64,000 nt of DNA, from contig NC_067205.1 of the NCBI RefSeq assembly GCF_026262505.1, positions 12,524,001 to 12,588,000 on the forward strand, given 5' to 3'. Shown here in pieces: positions 32,686 through 41,745 of this stretch; the stretch's first letter is position 1, and every line of letters begins with the position of its first letter. The DNA comes from Trichomonas vaginalis G3. Lineage: Eukaryota; Parabasalia; Trichomonadida; Trichomonadidae. The notes beneath the pieces are model-generated. The model was given only the letters and a program-made list of their open reading frames with translations, searched no databases and was not told the DNA's origin. A program made the translations under genes and the position numbers.

Positions 32686-33564
32686 ATGAATTTGTACACC
32701 TTAGTTGATTCAGCTTGGCTTGAAACAGCTCTAGCACAGATTCAAAGGCGCACACCGTTAGCCATTGTTCTCACAAATGTTCCACTAGTCAACAACACTA
32801 TTCGTTTATCAATTAACAAGATAACATTTTACACAGCTCTCTTATGTAATAGACTAATTACTATTGAAGAGTACTTACATCATACATACAAACTTCAAGA
32901 GTTTACTACTTTCTACATTAAATATAATAATCGACTCTACGAGTGTTCATCCATTTTGAAACACAGAGATGACACTCTCCTTACCGATTATTTGATATTA
33001 CAAAGTTCAAACGACTCTCGTATACAGGACGAACCCTCATCAGCCAGCACTCCTCTACAACGCCAGCTTTCATCAGCCAGCACTACCAACTCTGTTCCAC
33101 AGCAACAGCTCTCAACAGCCAACGCTCCTCTACAAAGCCCACTTTCTGCCAACACCCCGCCACAACGCCAGCTCTCTGCCAACGCTCCTCTTCAACGCCA
33201 GCTTTCATTAGCCAGCAGTACCAACACTCCCCCACAGCAACAACTCTCTGCCAATACTCCTCTTCAACGCCAGCTCTCTGCCAATACTCCTCTTCAACGC
33301 CAGCTCTCTGCCAACACTCTTCCACAGCAACAACTCTCTGCCAACACTCCTCTTCAACGCCAACTCTCTGCCAATACTCCTCTTCAACGCCAGCTCTCTG
33401 CCAACACCTCGGCACAGCAACAACTCTCTGCCAACACTCCCCCACAGCAACAGCTCTCTGCCAATACTCAGCCTCAGCCTCACCCATCTGTGTCTATTCC
33501 CCTTAAGCGCGGGAGACCCAAAGTTAATGTACCAAAAGATCTTAAGGTAACTATTAGAAGTTAG
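32686..33564 (+). pseudogene. Transposase N-terminal part, interrupted by Polinton-2
   Basis: From the ATG at 32686: a folded N-terminal region (MNLYTLVDSAWLETALAQIQ, then about 100 residues), about 15 copies of a QLSANTPLQRQ-type repeat (33010-33480, roughly 33-bp DNA unit), and an AT-hook-like KRGRPK. The native frame reaches 33558, the end of the left TTAGA, exactly at a codon boundary. The last codons to the stop at 33564 come from the Polinton TIR. The frame resumes at 52998. The glutamine-rich repeat is probably a flexible linker; the AT-hook suggests DNA binding. Confidence 0.8.
33554..33558. repeat. Target site duplication of Polinton-2, left copy
   Basis: TTAGA directly before the left TIR, repeated at 52993-52997. 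Confidence 0.85.
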
Positions 33565-33751
33565 TATGGGTTAGTTGGGTACGGAGGCACTGCGCGCCTC
33601 CTTACCCATTATATGTGAATTTGACACTTTACGAAACCGTTAACGTATATTTTACAACATGAACGCAAAAACTAACTTAACCTTAAATATTTACAAAACC
33701 ACCAACCATTTCACCTCACTAACGAACTCACTAATGAAAAAATAAACGTTC

Positions 33752-34036
33752 TCATAAATTTTCTTCAATATCTTCATCGTCAATGTTAACTCTATTGTAG
33801 TCATACTTGAAGTCATAAAGTTTCTCAAGTTTTGAAATGCATAGTCTTGTTAACTTACCTTCATCATCATAAGTTTTTATAAAACTACCATGACAATCTT
33901 TATAAACAGTCAATGTATAATCTACTGGTCTAGGATGAAGTGTAAAGAACATGTTATACTCAGGAAGGAAGAATAAATGTTTAAATGTATGTTTGTTATA
34001 TGTTTTGATTTGTATGAGTTGCTTTTGTTCTGTCAT
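33752..34036 (-). CDS. TIR-encoded 94-residue protein, left copy
   Basis: 94 residues starting MTEQKQLIQIKTYNKHTFKH, then LFFLPEYNMFFTLHPRPVD and YTLTVYKDCHGSFIKTYDDE, ending with an acidic tail (NIDDEDIEENL). It looks like a compact beta-rich domain. The right TIR copy at 52515 differs at two adjacent residues (KT versus EK near residue 11). The leader ATTTTATTTTTATATAAATG is a classic element promoter motif. Being in both TIRs gives two copies per element reading inward. Function unknown. Confidence 0.75.
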   Translation of the reverse strand: MTEQKQLIQIKTYNKHTFKHLFFLPEYNMFFTLHPRPVDYTLTVYKDCHGSFIKTYDDEGKLTRLCISKLEKLYDFKYDYNRVNIDDEDIEENL

Positions 34037-34138
34037 TTATATAAAAATAAAATAAAAAATAATTTTAAAAAAATAAACTTAAAAATAAATGATATCACCA
34101 CCCTCACACGTATGAAAACATAGCACAAAAATAAATTT

Positions 34139-34190
34139 AGGGTAGATGGGTATATCTAACCCGATTTCTAACCCGATTTCTATCCTGTTG
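34139..34190 (+). repeat. AGGGTAGAT-type repeat at inner TIR edge
   Basis: TAGGGTAGATGGGTATATCT followed by two TAACCCGATTTC units. Related copies occur at 42954, 43798, 44878, 45055 and 52365. Confidence 0.8.
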
Positions 34191-34193
34191 AAT

Positions 34194-34721
34194 TCATTGC
34201 TTTATAACTCTCTTCCTTGGTTTCTTTTTAGTTGCTTTCTTAACATCTGTCTCCAACTTGACTGTCTTTCTTCTTCGGCCGTAATGATACCAGTTACTTC
34301 CACCAGTCAATGGGTCAAATGGTCTTTCGTAAGGGTTTCCATACATTCCATAGGGACCATACGGAAGAACTACTGGTGGAGAAGAAACATTTTCTTTAGT
34401 TCCATCGAATCTATTTAAATGCATTGTTTCACCTTTCATCTGGTCATTAAAGTCTTTTGCGTGTTTTGCAAACTCATCGTCCTTTCCTAAAGCATTTTCT
34501 GACTCAGTCGCAACCAAATTGGATGCTTTATTTATGAGCCCTATTTTATTTAATCTTAACTTCTTTGCAACCCAGCCTCCAATCTTCCCTTTATTTGCAT
34601 CTAATGTCTTCGAAACCCTTCCTCCACTCATTTTATTTACTGCGTCATAAGCTCCAAGTGCTTTTGCTCCAAATGCTAATGCTTTTGTTCCCATTGCGCC
34701 TAAAGCTGCCCAAGCTACCAT
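34194..34721 (-). CDS. Basic minor virion protein candidate
   Basis: 175 residues. An alanine/glycine-rich N terminus (WAALGAMGTKALAFGAKALGA), a basic middle (VAKKLRLNKIGLINKASN), a proline/tyrosine/glycine patch (LPYGPYGMYGNPYERPF) and a strongly basic tail (KKATKKKPRKRVIKQ). Composition suits a capsid-associated or DNA-condensing protein like adenovirus pVI/pVII/pX types, but no homology is claimed. Its ATG directly follows the stop of the upstream gene (TAAATG). Its last codons lie inside the TIR. Confidence 0.55.
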   Translation of the reverse strand: MVAWAALGAMGTKALAFGAKALGAYDAVNKMSGGRVSKTLDANKGKIGGWVAKKLRLNKIGLINKASNLVATESENALGKDDEFAKHAKDFNDQMKGETMHLNRFDGTKENVSSPPVVLPYGPYGMYGNPYERPFDPLTGGSNWYHYGRRRKTVKLETDVKKATKKKPRKRVIKQ

Positions 34722-34946
34722 TTACACCATATTAAAATCATCTCTCTTCAATATTATCTCATAAAAGTTCTCGTTACTGGAGAAAGTCAATGAAACATAA
34801 GCGTTCTCACGGGCTTCGCCCTCACCGCTTTGCGGTCTATCTAACTTCTTTCTTATTTCATCTATACGCTTCAAAATGTCTGAACAATTGCTAACATCTT
34901 CTACAACAGTTATTTCATCATGAATGACCTTCAAGAACAAGTTCAT
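34722..34946 (-). CDS. Small Polinton-2 protein carrying a GC-hairpin pair
   Basis: 74 residues: MNLFLKVIHDEITVVEDVSN, a helix, then LDRPQSGEGEARENA and a beta-like end (YVSLTFSSNENFYEIILKRD). The GEGEA stretch is encoded by two GC-rich triloop hairpins (34811-34836), which look inserted into the coding sequence without breaking the frame. Start and stop are joined to neighbouring genes as TAAATG. Function unknown. Confidence 0.5.
   Translation of the reverse strand: MNLFLKVIHDEITVVEDVSNCSDILKRIDEIRKKLDRPQSGEGEARENAYVSLTFSSNENFYEIILKRDDFNMV
34811..34836. repeat. Paired GC-rich triloop hairpins inside a gene
   Basis: GGGC-TTC-GCCC (34811-34821) and ACCGC-TTT-GCGGT (34824-34836). Similar pairs: 37785, 42913, 48314, 49692. 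Confidence 0.7.
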
Positions 34947-35826
34947 TTAATATGCTATTAAAATCATCTCAATAATGAGTCCATCCTTTCCATCTTTAGG
35001 TAGCACAACATCTTTCATTGAAGAAGGTTCGACAAGTCTTATGTTAAACTTACTGACAAAGTTTGTTATACTATAATGCTTCGGCGGCGAATACATGTAG
35101 TTTGAAAGACATAATATAGATTCTTCAGCAAATTCACTTATACTGGATTTTATAACAATGTTTTCACGAGACCAAATGCCACCAATTGAAACTTGTAAGC
35201 AATCCTGCTGAACCTTCTACTGTAAACGTCGATGGTAACATTCCACGAAGGTCATCTATTGACATCGTTGAGTCACTGAATTTAAAGATTTTCTTAAAGC
35301 AATCGTCATTATATAACCATGCAATAGCTTTGAAGTTTTCATTCGAATATACATCTGCTTCATTAAATGTAAAACCTGACTTCTTTGCAGAGACGACTTT
35401 AAAATCTATTGAGTTTGTTTCAAAATTATATGCTATGGTAACTTCTGAAGGTAATGGATGTCCTTCCGCAGTAAGTTGTTCTCTCACTACCGTTTGAAGC
35501 TTTGTGTTAAAAACTTTCATGTCATCTCCTGTGTCTAGGTTCACATACACAGCAACAGGAAAACTATCTTGCTTCTTTGTTTCATCATTATACCTCAAAA
35601 CATTAAAGTTCTTCAATAATATTGTTCTTCCTACTGGAATACTTCTAACTTGTCTTATTTCAATAGCTTTCTCACCTCCTACATACTCTACCCAGTGTCT
35701 TGGATATTCATAAGTATACTGACTTTCTTGAATTTTGGTTGGTTTCATCATAACGTGTTCATAGTATATCTTTATACTCTTGTCAGTTAGACTCGGTGCT
35801 ATGTTCTGAATATTTCTGACTTGCAT
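34947..35826 (-). pseudogene. Minor capsid-like protein A of Polinton-2, frameshifted
   Basis: From the ATG at 35826 (MQVRNIQNIAPSLTD) 220 codons run to a stop at 35164. The original C terminus continues in another frame to 34947: ENIVIKSSISEFAEES, then FNIRLVEPSSMKDVVLPKDG and an ending IIEMILIAY. With it the protein matches 48349-49206 (P-W with GEK-I-I; ending LPPDHKDCLYIEAQLL) and the Polinton-1 gene at 14245. A one-base shift near 35168 causes the split. Jelly-roll minor capsid identity is inferred from family size and position. Start is 16 bases from the divergent ATPase start. Confidence 0.6.
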
Positions 35827-35842
35827 TTTTAATGGAGATAAA

Positions 35843-36730
35843 ATGAAGCATTTAATACATGACGTAGATGAAGACATGAATGAAACTACAGACAAACTTA
35901 ACTCTTCTCTTATTCTTCCTTTCAGTAAGGACTATGCGTTCTGTTCAAATGGTGTTTATTTCTATTGTGGAAAGATGGGGTCAGGAAAGACATTTAACCT
36001 CATTCGTTGTATACTCATAACAGAGCGTTTAGGAAATGACTCATATTATGACCAAATCATTATATCAGCAACTTCAGACTCTATGGACTCAACAGCGAAA
36101 ACATTCATGTCAAAAGTTCAAGCCTCAGTCGTTAAAGTTCCAGATAGCAAACTCATTGAATTTCTTCAACGTTACATTCGACGTAAGAGAAAATATTATG
36201 CCATCGTAGAGTTCATACAGTCAGGAATGCAAAAGACCTCGGAAGAAATGGAAAGAATTATTGACAAACACCACTTACGTTAGTACTCAGGAGTTTACGA
36301 TATGAAACGACTGACAAACTACATTCTATCAAAACTTTCAAAATACCCCTTCAAAAAGTATCCTTCAAACACTCTGCTCGTTTGTGACGACTTCGCTGGA
36401 AAAGGTTTAGTGTCAAAGCCTGACTCACCATTAGCTAACGTCATTACTAAAGTCAGACATTACCACTTAACTGTAGCAATACTTATGCAAACATAGCGTT
36501 TTCTTGCTTTAAACATAAAACGTCTCATAACTGACTTCGTTATCTTTCAAGGTTTCTCACGTTATGATATTGAACTCATTTGGAAACAGTCAGGTATAAC
36601 ATTACCTTTTGAAGAAATTTGGGAAGCATATAAGTCTCTCATCTCTCCTCGTTCATACCTTGAGATTCATATCATGACTAATACCATTAAAGTTAAAAAT
36701 ATTCCATGGGAACGACCAACATTGTTTTAA
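35843..36730 (+). pseudogene. FtsK/HerA-type packaging ATPase with two in-frame TAG codons
   Basis: One continuous frame of 295 codons, broken only by TAG at 36281 and 36494. Walker A is GKMGSGKT (about residues 48-55). A Walker B-type strand NTLLVCDDFAG lies in the second segment, and after the second TAG RFLALNIKRLITDFVIFQGF continues. The product would translocate element DNA into capsids. Two TAGs without any frameshift are unusual for random decay; both could come from CAG to TAG changes, or readthrough is conceivable. The gene is 16 bases from the divergent minor capsid-like gene. Confidence 0.8.
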
Positions 36731-36833
36731 AGTTTAACCTTCAATTGACTGATGGTAAACAAATTCCATGCATCTCTGTCGCCATTTCTGTTAATATTTT
36801 TGCTGTCATTCATATCATCCACTTCCCCATCCG

Positions 36834-37244
36834 TTAGCTTTTGAGGATATGTGTTAGAATAGCTGTTCTTAAATGAAGGCTTTTCACCTTGAGAGCATAA
36901 ACTCTATAACTTTCTGCATACTTTATGTTTGAACCTCCTGAGCCATCATTGACATAAATTTTTATAGGCTTCCACCCTTTGTTCATGTTCCTGCTTCTTC
37001 CCTTAGCTCTTTTGTTCAGTAGTCCTACATCTTTATACACAGCACCTGTCTCAGTGAATTCAACAATATTTTCATTCGTTAGCTTTACATTCAAACCCTT
37101 GTCGAGTATATTGTTCATTTCATACATATAAAAGGTTTTTATTCTATATGAAATAAGAAGCAAATCCATCTTAGCTGGTGCCGTTAATGTTCCAATTGAA
37201 CCAACATCAAATGTTGACTCACGAATGACAAACAATATTGTCAT
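36834..37244 (-). CDS. Hypothetical Polinton-2 protein
   Basis: 136 residues from the ATG at 37244, or 111 from a later ATG at 37169 (MDLLLISYRIKTFYMYEMNN). Beta-rich and basic: NIVEFTETGAVYKDVGLLNK, RAKGRSRNMNKGWKPIKIYV, ending LRTAILTHILKS. With the first start it overlaps the divergent neighbour's start by 20 bases; the later start leaves a 55-base gap. Within the structural cluster, hence possibly a virion part. No family recognised. Confidence 0.5.
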   Translation of the reverse strand: MTILFVIRESTFDVGSIGTLTAPAKMDLLLISYRIKTFYMYEMNNILDKGLNVKLTNENIVEFTETGAVYKDVGLLNKRAKGRSRNMNKGWKPIKIYVNDGSGGSNIKYAESYRVYALKVKSLHLRTAILTHILKS

Positions 37245-37773
37245 AAAGAACTATAGTTCAGAGTGTTTGAAAGAAAAAGAACCAGAACTTAAGTCGGTGA
37301 ATTTAAACTCAGCTTCAAGTGCAAACGCTAACGCTACATCAGATGTTAAGTTAGAGTATCCACCACTGGACCAAATTCTTTCAAGAGAAGCCAACGACAA
37401 CCCTTACACAAATGTTCAAACAAATCCTTCAGATAACGTAGACCATTACCTTCTTCAGTTATACCAAACAATTTTACTCAAAGACGATAAGAAGCTTTTG
37501 ACAAATCTTATAAGTAAGAACCAAATAATTCTAACAAAGGAGGACCTTGAAAATGTTATCTCACGAATAACAGGGAAACAATGTGTCATTGACTATCTCG
37601 ACCCTGAAATCGAATGCTGCGGTCAAACTCCACTATTCATGAAAATAGGTAACATCCGCATCATTGAAACACCAGGAACTACAGGAGTTGAGTTTAAGTA
37701 TAAATATTCGAACGAGTATACAAAACTTTCAACAGAATATAAACTTTGTTTGAAATATGTTTTAGTAAATTAA
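37225..37773 (+). CDS. Polinton structural-cluster protein with CCG motif
   Basis: 182 residues, homologue of the Polinton-1 gene at 13568. The low-complexity N-terminal half (SASSANANATSD) leads to the conserved domain: LYQTILLKDDKKLLTNLISK, LENVISRITGK, then IECCGQTPLFMKIGNIRI and KLSTEYKLCLKYVLVN. Conservation of this domain in two very different elements suggests an essential virion or assembly role. Two GC hairpins follow the stop. Confidence 0.65.
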   Translation: MTNNIVIKNYSSECLKEKEPELKSVNLNSASSANANATSDVKLEYPPLDQILSREANDNPYTNVQTNPSDNVDHYLLQLYQTILLKDDKKLLTNLISKNQIILTKEDLENVISRITGKQCVIDYLDPEIECCGQTPLFMKIGNIRIIETPGTTGVEFKYKYSNEYTKLSTEYKLCLKYVLVN

Positions 37774-37784
37774 AGCAGTCAGGA

Positions 37785-37817
37785 GGGCTCTTTGAGCCCA
37801 TCTTGGCGCTTTGCGCC
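37785..37817. other. Paired triloop hairpins between convergent genes
   Basis: GGGCTC-TTT-GAGCCC (37785-37799) and GGCGC-TTT-GCGCC (37805-37817), followed by nine A bases. They lie exactly between two convergent genes and resemble terminators in shape, though eukaryotic transcription does not normally use those. Confidence 0.6.
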
Positions 37818-37835
37818 GTCAGTCAAAAAAAAATT

Positions 37836-38078
37836 TCAAGTTAGCAATTTGTAATATCTATCCAAAACTTCTTCAACAGTATCGAACTCATCTTCATAAT
37901 GCAAACCTAATCTTATTGACTTGGTGCAGTTTTCACTAACACAATATTTTTCTGTTCTCTTGACTGACATAACTAACTCATTTGTTTCATCAAACAGCAA
38001 CAACCAAAGTTCATGACCTAATACATAACATTCATACTTTATATTTTTAGCTCTGAGTTCTCTTGTAAGCTGATGCAT
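37836..38078 (-). CDS. Hypothetical small Polinton-2 protein
   Basis: 80 residues: MHQLTRELRAKNIKYECYVL, LWLLLFDETNELVMSVKRTE, then a cysteine pair and an acidic helix (YEDEFDTVEEVLDRYYKLL). It overlaps the end of the upstream gene by 40 bases, with an AATATTAAATG start context. Small alpha/beta domain; function unknown. Confidence 0.5.
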   Translation of the reverse strand: MHQLTRELRAKNIKYECYVLGHELWLLLFDETNELVMSVKRTEKYCVSENCTKSIRLGLHYEDEFDTVEEVLDRYYKLLT

Positions 38079-38803
38079 TTAATATTATCTAAAAAGTCTA
38101 CTTCAACAGTCATTCGCACTGGTGCCTTCAGTTCTACAGGCTCTCCTTGAAAGTCAACAAGTCTGAATTGCATATCTTTCAAATTATGAGGACTAATGCG
38201 AACCCATTTACCTAAATGAGTTGCTATGACAGGAACGTTTGGAATGAACATTGAATTTACTTCATAACAGAAAGACTTATATTCTACTGAACCTTTACTA
38301 TTAACTCCTGAAATACCTGTGACATTAGCTATTTTTGACTCAATGTACAAACAATTACCATAACATACGTATGGAACAGATTTCATCTCAATCGTTTTGT
38401 CAACACTTTTCAAAGGAAATGTCATATGGTATGCTCCCAGAAGCAATTGAACTCTATGACTCATTCTTGGTATCTTAAACTCTTTCTCGCTGCTGAACTT
38501 CAATGTTCCCTCAGAAGAGAGTTCGACATCTATGTTGTCAATAGTTTCTTCATTTATGAGAGTATCTATGACTCCAGCAATTTTATCTATTCTATACCCA
38601 ACTCTGTTAGGAAATGTTACAACACTTCTTTTGTCATCTATTTCAATCTCTATGAAATCTGTTTCATCTGTTATGACAAAAGTTGCGATAGTATTGAAGT
38701 CAACAACTCTGAAAGCAAGCGCTTCATTCTGAAGACCTAAGTTTGTTTGTAGTTTTACTGTCCCGTATTCGTTCGGGTCTGTACTTTGTAAATAGAACAA
38801 CAT
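38039..38803 (-). CDS. Minor capsid-like protein B of Polinton-2
   Basis: 254 residues from the ATG at 38803 (MLFYLQSTDPNEYGTVKLQ); the longer frame upstream overlaps the fibre gene and lacks support. Beta-rich: TFVITDETDFIEIEID, RMSHRVQLLLGAYHMTFPLK, CYGNCLYIES, ending LKDMQFRLVDFQGEPVELKA. It is homologous to the Polinton-1 gene at 14744, which likewise adjoins the fibre gene. The start codons of this gene and the fibre are 17 bases apart. A vertex or fibre-base role is plausible. Confidence 0.6.
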   Translation of the reverse strand: MLFYLQSTDPNEYGTVKLQTNLGLQNEALAFRVVDFNTIATFVITDETDFIEIEIDDKRSVVTFPNRVGYRIDKIAGVIDTLINEETIDNIDVELSSEGTLKFSSEKEFKIPRMSHRVQLLLGAYHMTFPLKSVDKTIEMKSVPYVCYGNCLYIESKIANVTGISGVNSKGSVEYKSFCYEVNSMFIPNVPVIATHLGKWVRISPHNLKDMQFRLVDFQGEPVELKAPVRMTVEVDFLDNIKCISLQENSELKI

Positions 38804-38820
38804 TTTATTCTTATTAAAAT
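38804..38820. promoter_or_regulatory. 17-bp divergent start region
   Basis: TTTTATTCTTATTAAAA separates the start codons of the minor capsid-like protein B and fibre genes. It offers a T-rich/TAAAA start context in both directions. Confidence 0.45.
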
Positions 38821-41685
38821 ATGAGTATTGCTGCATATGCGTATGAAACAAATGAAGCAAGAAGAGCACATGAAATAGTAAATGAAAACTCAACTTTAAC
38901 AGTGGAAGGCAATGATTTAGTCATTGACGATGGAAAAACTAAAAAAGTCATTGATTTCGATACTTTTAACACTTATGACCCATTCATTACAACAAGCAAG
39001 GTTCCCATCATAAATGATGGAACGGTGCAATATATAAATTCAACAGTAGATGCCTCATTAGTGAAAGTACTAAATGTTCTCATTGAATTGTTAAAGAGCT
39101 TTCGATTTGACGACAACATTAAATGCCTAAAGAATTTAGTCATGAATGAGAAACAAATTCTCGGCGTTGCTGGTAGCAGTAATGATGTACACCTTATGAC
39201 ATTAGAATATTATAACGAACATAAAGATGAACTGAAAGGAGAGAAGGGTGACACTGGAGCTCAAGGACCACAAGGACCACAAGGAATACAAGGAATACAA
39301 GGAATACAAGGACCTCAAGGCGAAAACGGTTTGGATGGTGAAGATGGAAAGGATGGAAAAACTGCTAAATCATGGATATGGAACCTTATAAATACTGGTT
39401 TAACAGCTGCTTCATATGGAGTTCTTCAATACCAAATCGGAAAGATATGGGCAGTACTTGGTGAAGAAGCTTTAGATGACGTTAAAAATGCTTTGAACTT
39501 CATTTCAAATGGTTCGGATACTATTAAAACTTTATCTGGTTGGATGCAAGAAACAAGGAGTCAAATAGATACTGTAAGACGTATAGCAAACAATGCACGT
39601 ACGGGATTGGATACTTTACGAGAAGCACAAAATACACTAAAGGAAGCAAATGATATTCTTGGCTCAGTATCAGACATGCATGAAGATTGGCTTAAAGGTA
39701 TTGACAAATCTTTAAAAAATCACAGTCAGTCTATTGCTGACTACAAGAAAAGTATAGATTTTTTACATAGTGCTATGGACGTACATGATGGAAGCATAAG
39801 GAACTTACTTAATGCTAACAATAACTTACCAGGAACTATTAAAGCATTTATAAAGTCCTTTGTAAAACCTGGTGCTCTAACATTTAGGTCTTTGAGAGCA
39901 AGAGCATTGAAGTCAAGAGATGCAGAAACTCCAACAGAACCTACAGAAGGAACTGAAACAACAGAAACTCCAGAAGAACCACCAAAACCAACAGCTAATG
40001 AAATATTGTTCGAATATTTTCCAAGGTACTCTGTTCTCATTGCATACATTCAAGAAATACTTAAGAAAGCAGACTTGACTTTAGGAGATGATGAAAGTTC
40101 TGTATATCTTTCGTTCCAGTTTCAAATAGCAGAACTTTTGAGACAGATATGCTTAACGTATGACAACATCTCTGATTTCACAAGATATGATGACGACCAT
40201 GACCCCGAACACGGTGAAGAAGAAGTTTTAACACAAAGTCTCATTATTGACACCGAAGATGGTGAAGTGGATGTTCTTCAAGAGCTGAAGAAAAATACTT
40301 CTTCGGGAGGTGGTGGTAGGCATGAACTTGAAATAAATGAGATAGAAGAGAAATTAGCCGAAAAAGCAGATAAAAACCATGTTCATTATATAAGTTCAGA
40401 CGAACAAATTATAACGGACTACCACGGATATTTAATACAGGATGAACAAATAAGCACTGAAGATATTAATGAAAGAAGATATAAATTCATTCGTGCTAAA
40501 GGTTATGACATACACTGTACTGTACAGTATGACACAGGTAAAGCACCAGAAGCATTTGGTTATAACAATGAAATTTATGCTTCATACTTCTTTGTTAACG
40601 GTGTATTAGTTGAACCAAGATTTACATTGAGAGTTAAGACAAAAATAACTTTTGAAGATGCTATTAAAAGTAAAGCTGACAAAGATGAACTTGACGCAAC
40701 GAACAAAGTTTTGAAATCTCATAAACACAATATCTCCGATATAAATGAACTTCAAGCTACATTAAATAGTAAAGCTGACAAGAACCATACACATGAATCC
40801 TTCACTACTGTTAGAGCAGACGACATAATATTGAACTATACCCTTGGTTCAAGTGCACCTTTAGAGAATCCAAGTACAAGCGTAAAAGATACTCTTAATA
40901 GTTTAAATAGTAAATGTATGAACATTGAAGGTCATGTCAGAAACTTTGAAACATATAAACTACCAGCAATGTTAGATAAGAAAGCAGATAAAGAACATAC
41001 ACATAACTCCTTCTCAACTGTTGCTTTAGAAAGTATTGAAGGAACGGTTGGCGGAACTGGTGGGGATGCATTATATTATAAACCTCCTAACTTTCCACAA
41101 GGTTTAACATCGAATGAAGACATAACAACGAAGAAAGAAATTAGCTGTAAAAATGTTTATGTCATGGATGATGAAAATAGTGTTAAATTCACTGCTCAAG
41201 ATTTATATGATAAGAAAGCAGACAAAACAGAGCTTCAAACATTAAAGACTGAAATACTTCAAACATTATATCCTGTTGGTTCTTTATATACATCAATGAA
41301 CTCAACAAATCCAGCAACAGTTCTGGGTTTTGGTACATGGCAGCAGATTGTAGATAAATTCTTATACTGTGCTAACTCTTCAAAGCAAACAGGAGGTTCG
41401 AAGAAAATTTTAGAAGCAAACTTACCTGCGCACACTCATACAGGAACTACAAACTTTTCTGGCGACCATAGCCACTCATTAAGAGACCACCCATTATACA
41501 ACTCAGACTATAAAGCTGGCAATGATGTTTTATCTCCATCTTATAACAATTCAGCAAAAAAGACTTTTCGACCAACTGAACCAGGAGGAAATCATATCCA
41601 TACTTTCACAACAAATCCAACAAGCTCGGGTGAAGATTATATGCCACCATTTATGACTGTATTCGCATGGTACCGCGTTCAATGA
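38821..41685 (+). CDS. Large fibre protein with collagen-like segment and phage-type tip
   Basis: 954 residues, intact. Residues 1-135: N-terminal domain similar in its start to the Polinton-1 fibre. Residues about 140-181: 14 perfect G-X-Y triplets (GEKGDTGAQGPQ and on), a collagen-like rod. A long coiled-coil shaft follows (LGSVSDMHEDWLKGIDKSL), then a TE/P-rich linker (about 375-390), repeated KADK/HTH-type modules (KADKNHTHESF, KADKEHTHNSF) and from about residue 817 the tip: YPVGSLYTSMNSTNP, FGTWQQIVDKFLY, TGGSK, NLPAHTHT and YMPPFMTVFAWYRVQ. The tip matches that of Polinton-1 and the T4 gp10-like phage family. Likely a trimeric receptor-binding fibre. Confidence 0.85.
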   Translation: MSIAAYAYETNEARRAHEIVNENSTLTVEGNDLVIDDGKTKKVIDFDTFNTYDPFITTSKVPIINDGTVQYINSTVDASLVKVLNVLIELLKSFRFDDNIKCLKNLVMNEKQILGVAGSSNDVHLMTLEYYNEHKDELKGEKGDTGAQGPQGPQGIQGIQGIQGPQGENGLDGEDGKDGKTAKSWIWNLINTGLTAASYGVLQYQIGKIWAVLGEEALDDVKNALNFISNGSDTIKTLSGWMQETRSQIDTVRRIANNARTGLDTLREAQNTLKEANDILGSVSDMHEDWLKGIDKSLKNHSQSIADYKKSIDFLHSAMDVHDGSIRNLLNANNNLPGTIKAFIKSFVKPGALTFRSLRARALKSRDAETPTEPTEGTETTETPEEPPKPTANEILFEYFPRYSVLIAYIQEILKKADLTLGDDESSVYLSFQFQIAELLRQICLTYDNISDFTRYDDDHDPEHGEEEVLTQSLIIDTEDGEVDVLQELKKNTSSGGGGRHELEINEIEEKLAEKADKNHVHYISSDEQIITDYHGYLIQDEQISTEDINERRYKFIRAKGYDIHCTVQYDTGKAPEAFGYNNEIYASYFFVNGVLVEPRFTLRVKTKITFEDAIKSKADKDELDATNKVLKSHKHNISDINELQATLNSKADKNHTHESFTTVRADDIILNYTLGSSAPLENPSTSVKDTLNSLNSKCMNIEGHVRNFETYKLPAMLDKKADKEHTHNSFSTVALESIEGTVGGTGGDALYYKPPNFPQGLTSNEDITTKKEISCKNVYVMDDENSVKFTAQDLYDKKADKTELQTLKTEILQTLYPVGSLYTSMNSTNPATVLGFGTWQQIVDKFLYCANSSKQTGGSKKILEANLPAHTHTGTTNFSGDHSHSLRDHPLYNSDYKAGNDVLSPSYNNSAKKTFRPTEPGGNHIHTFTTNPTSSGEDYMPPFMTVFAWYRVQ

Positions 41686-41691
41686 ACGCGC

Positions 41692-41714
41692 TTGAGCCTG
41701 TTTTGCAGGCTTAC
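41692..41714. other. Stem-loop after the Polinton-2 fibre gene
   Basis: AGCCTG-TTTTG-CAGGCT, shortly after the fibre stop, in the same place as the stem-loops after the Polinton-1 fibre. Confidence 0.4.
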
Positions 41715-41745
41715 CGTACAGCTTAAAATCTTTATTTTTACATAA

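Larger units (their letters stand above)
33559..34218 (+). repeat. Left terminal inverted repeat of Polinton-2
   Basis: About 660 bp, closely matching 52335-52992 inverted, with scattered differences in the inner part. It contains a full 94-codon gene and reaches into the 3' end of the 175-residue gene. Confidence 0.9.

Noticed and set aside
33083-33487. Open frames on the minus strand rich in W, R and E
   Set aside because: They are antisense to the QLSANTPLQRQ repeat region and exist only because that repeat is open on several frames.
37785-37830. Hairpins plus A-run as a bacterial rho-independent terminator
   Set aside because: The genome is eukaryotic, and similar hairpin pairs lie inside genes, so a terminator reading is not supported.
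39741-40049. 102-codon minus-strand frame inside the fibre gene
   Set aside because: Antisense to an intact, well-supported coding sequence, without promoter motif.
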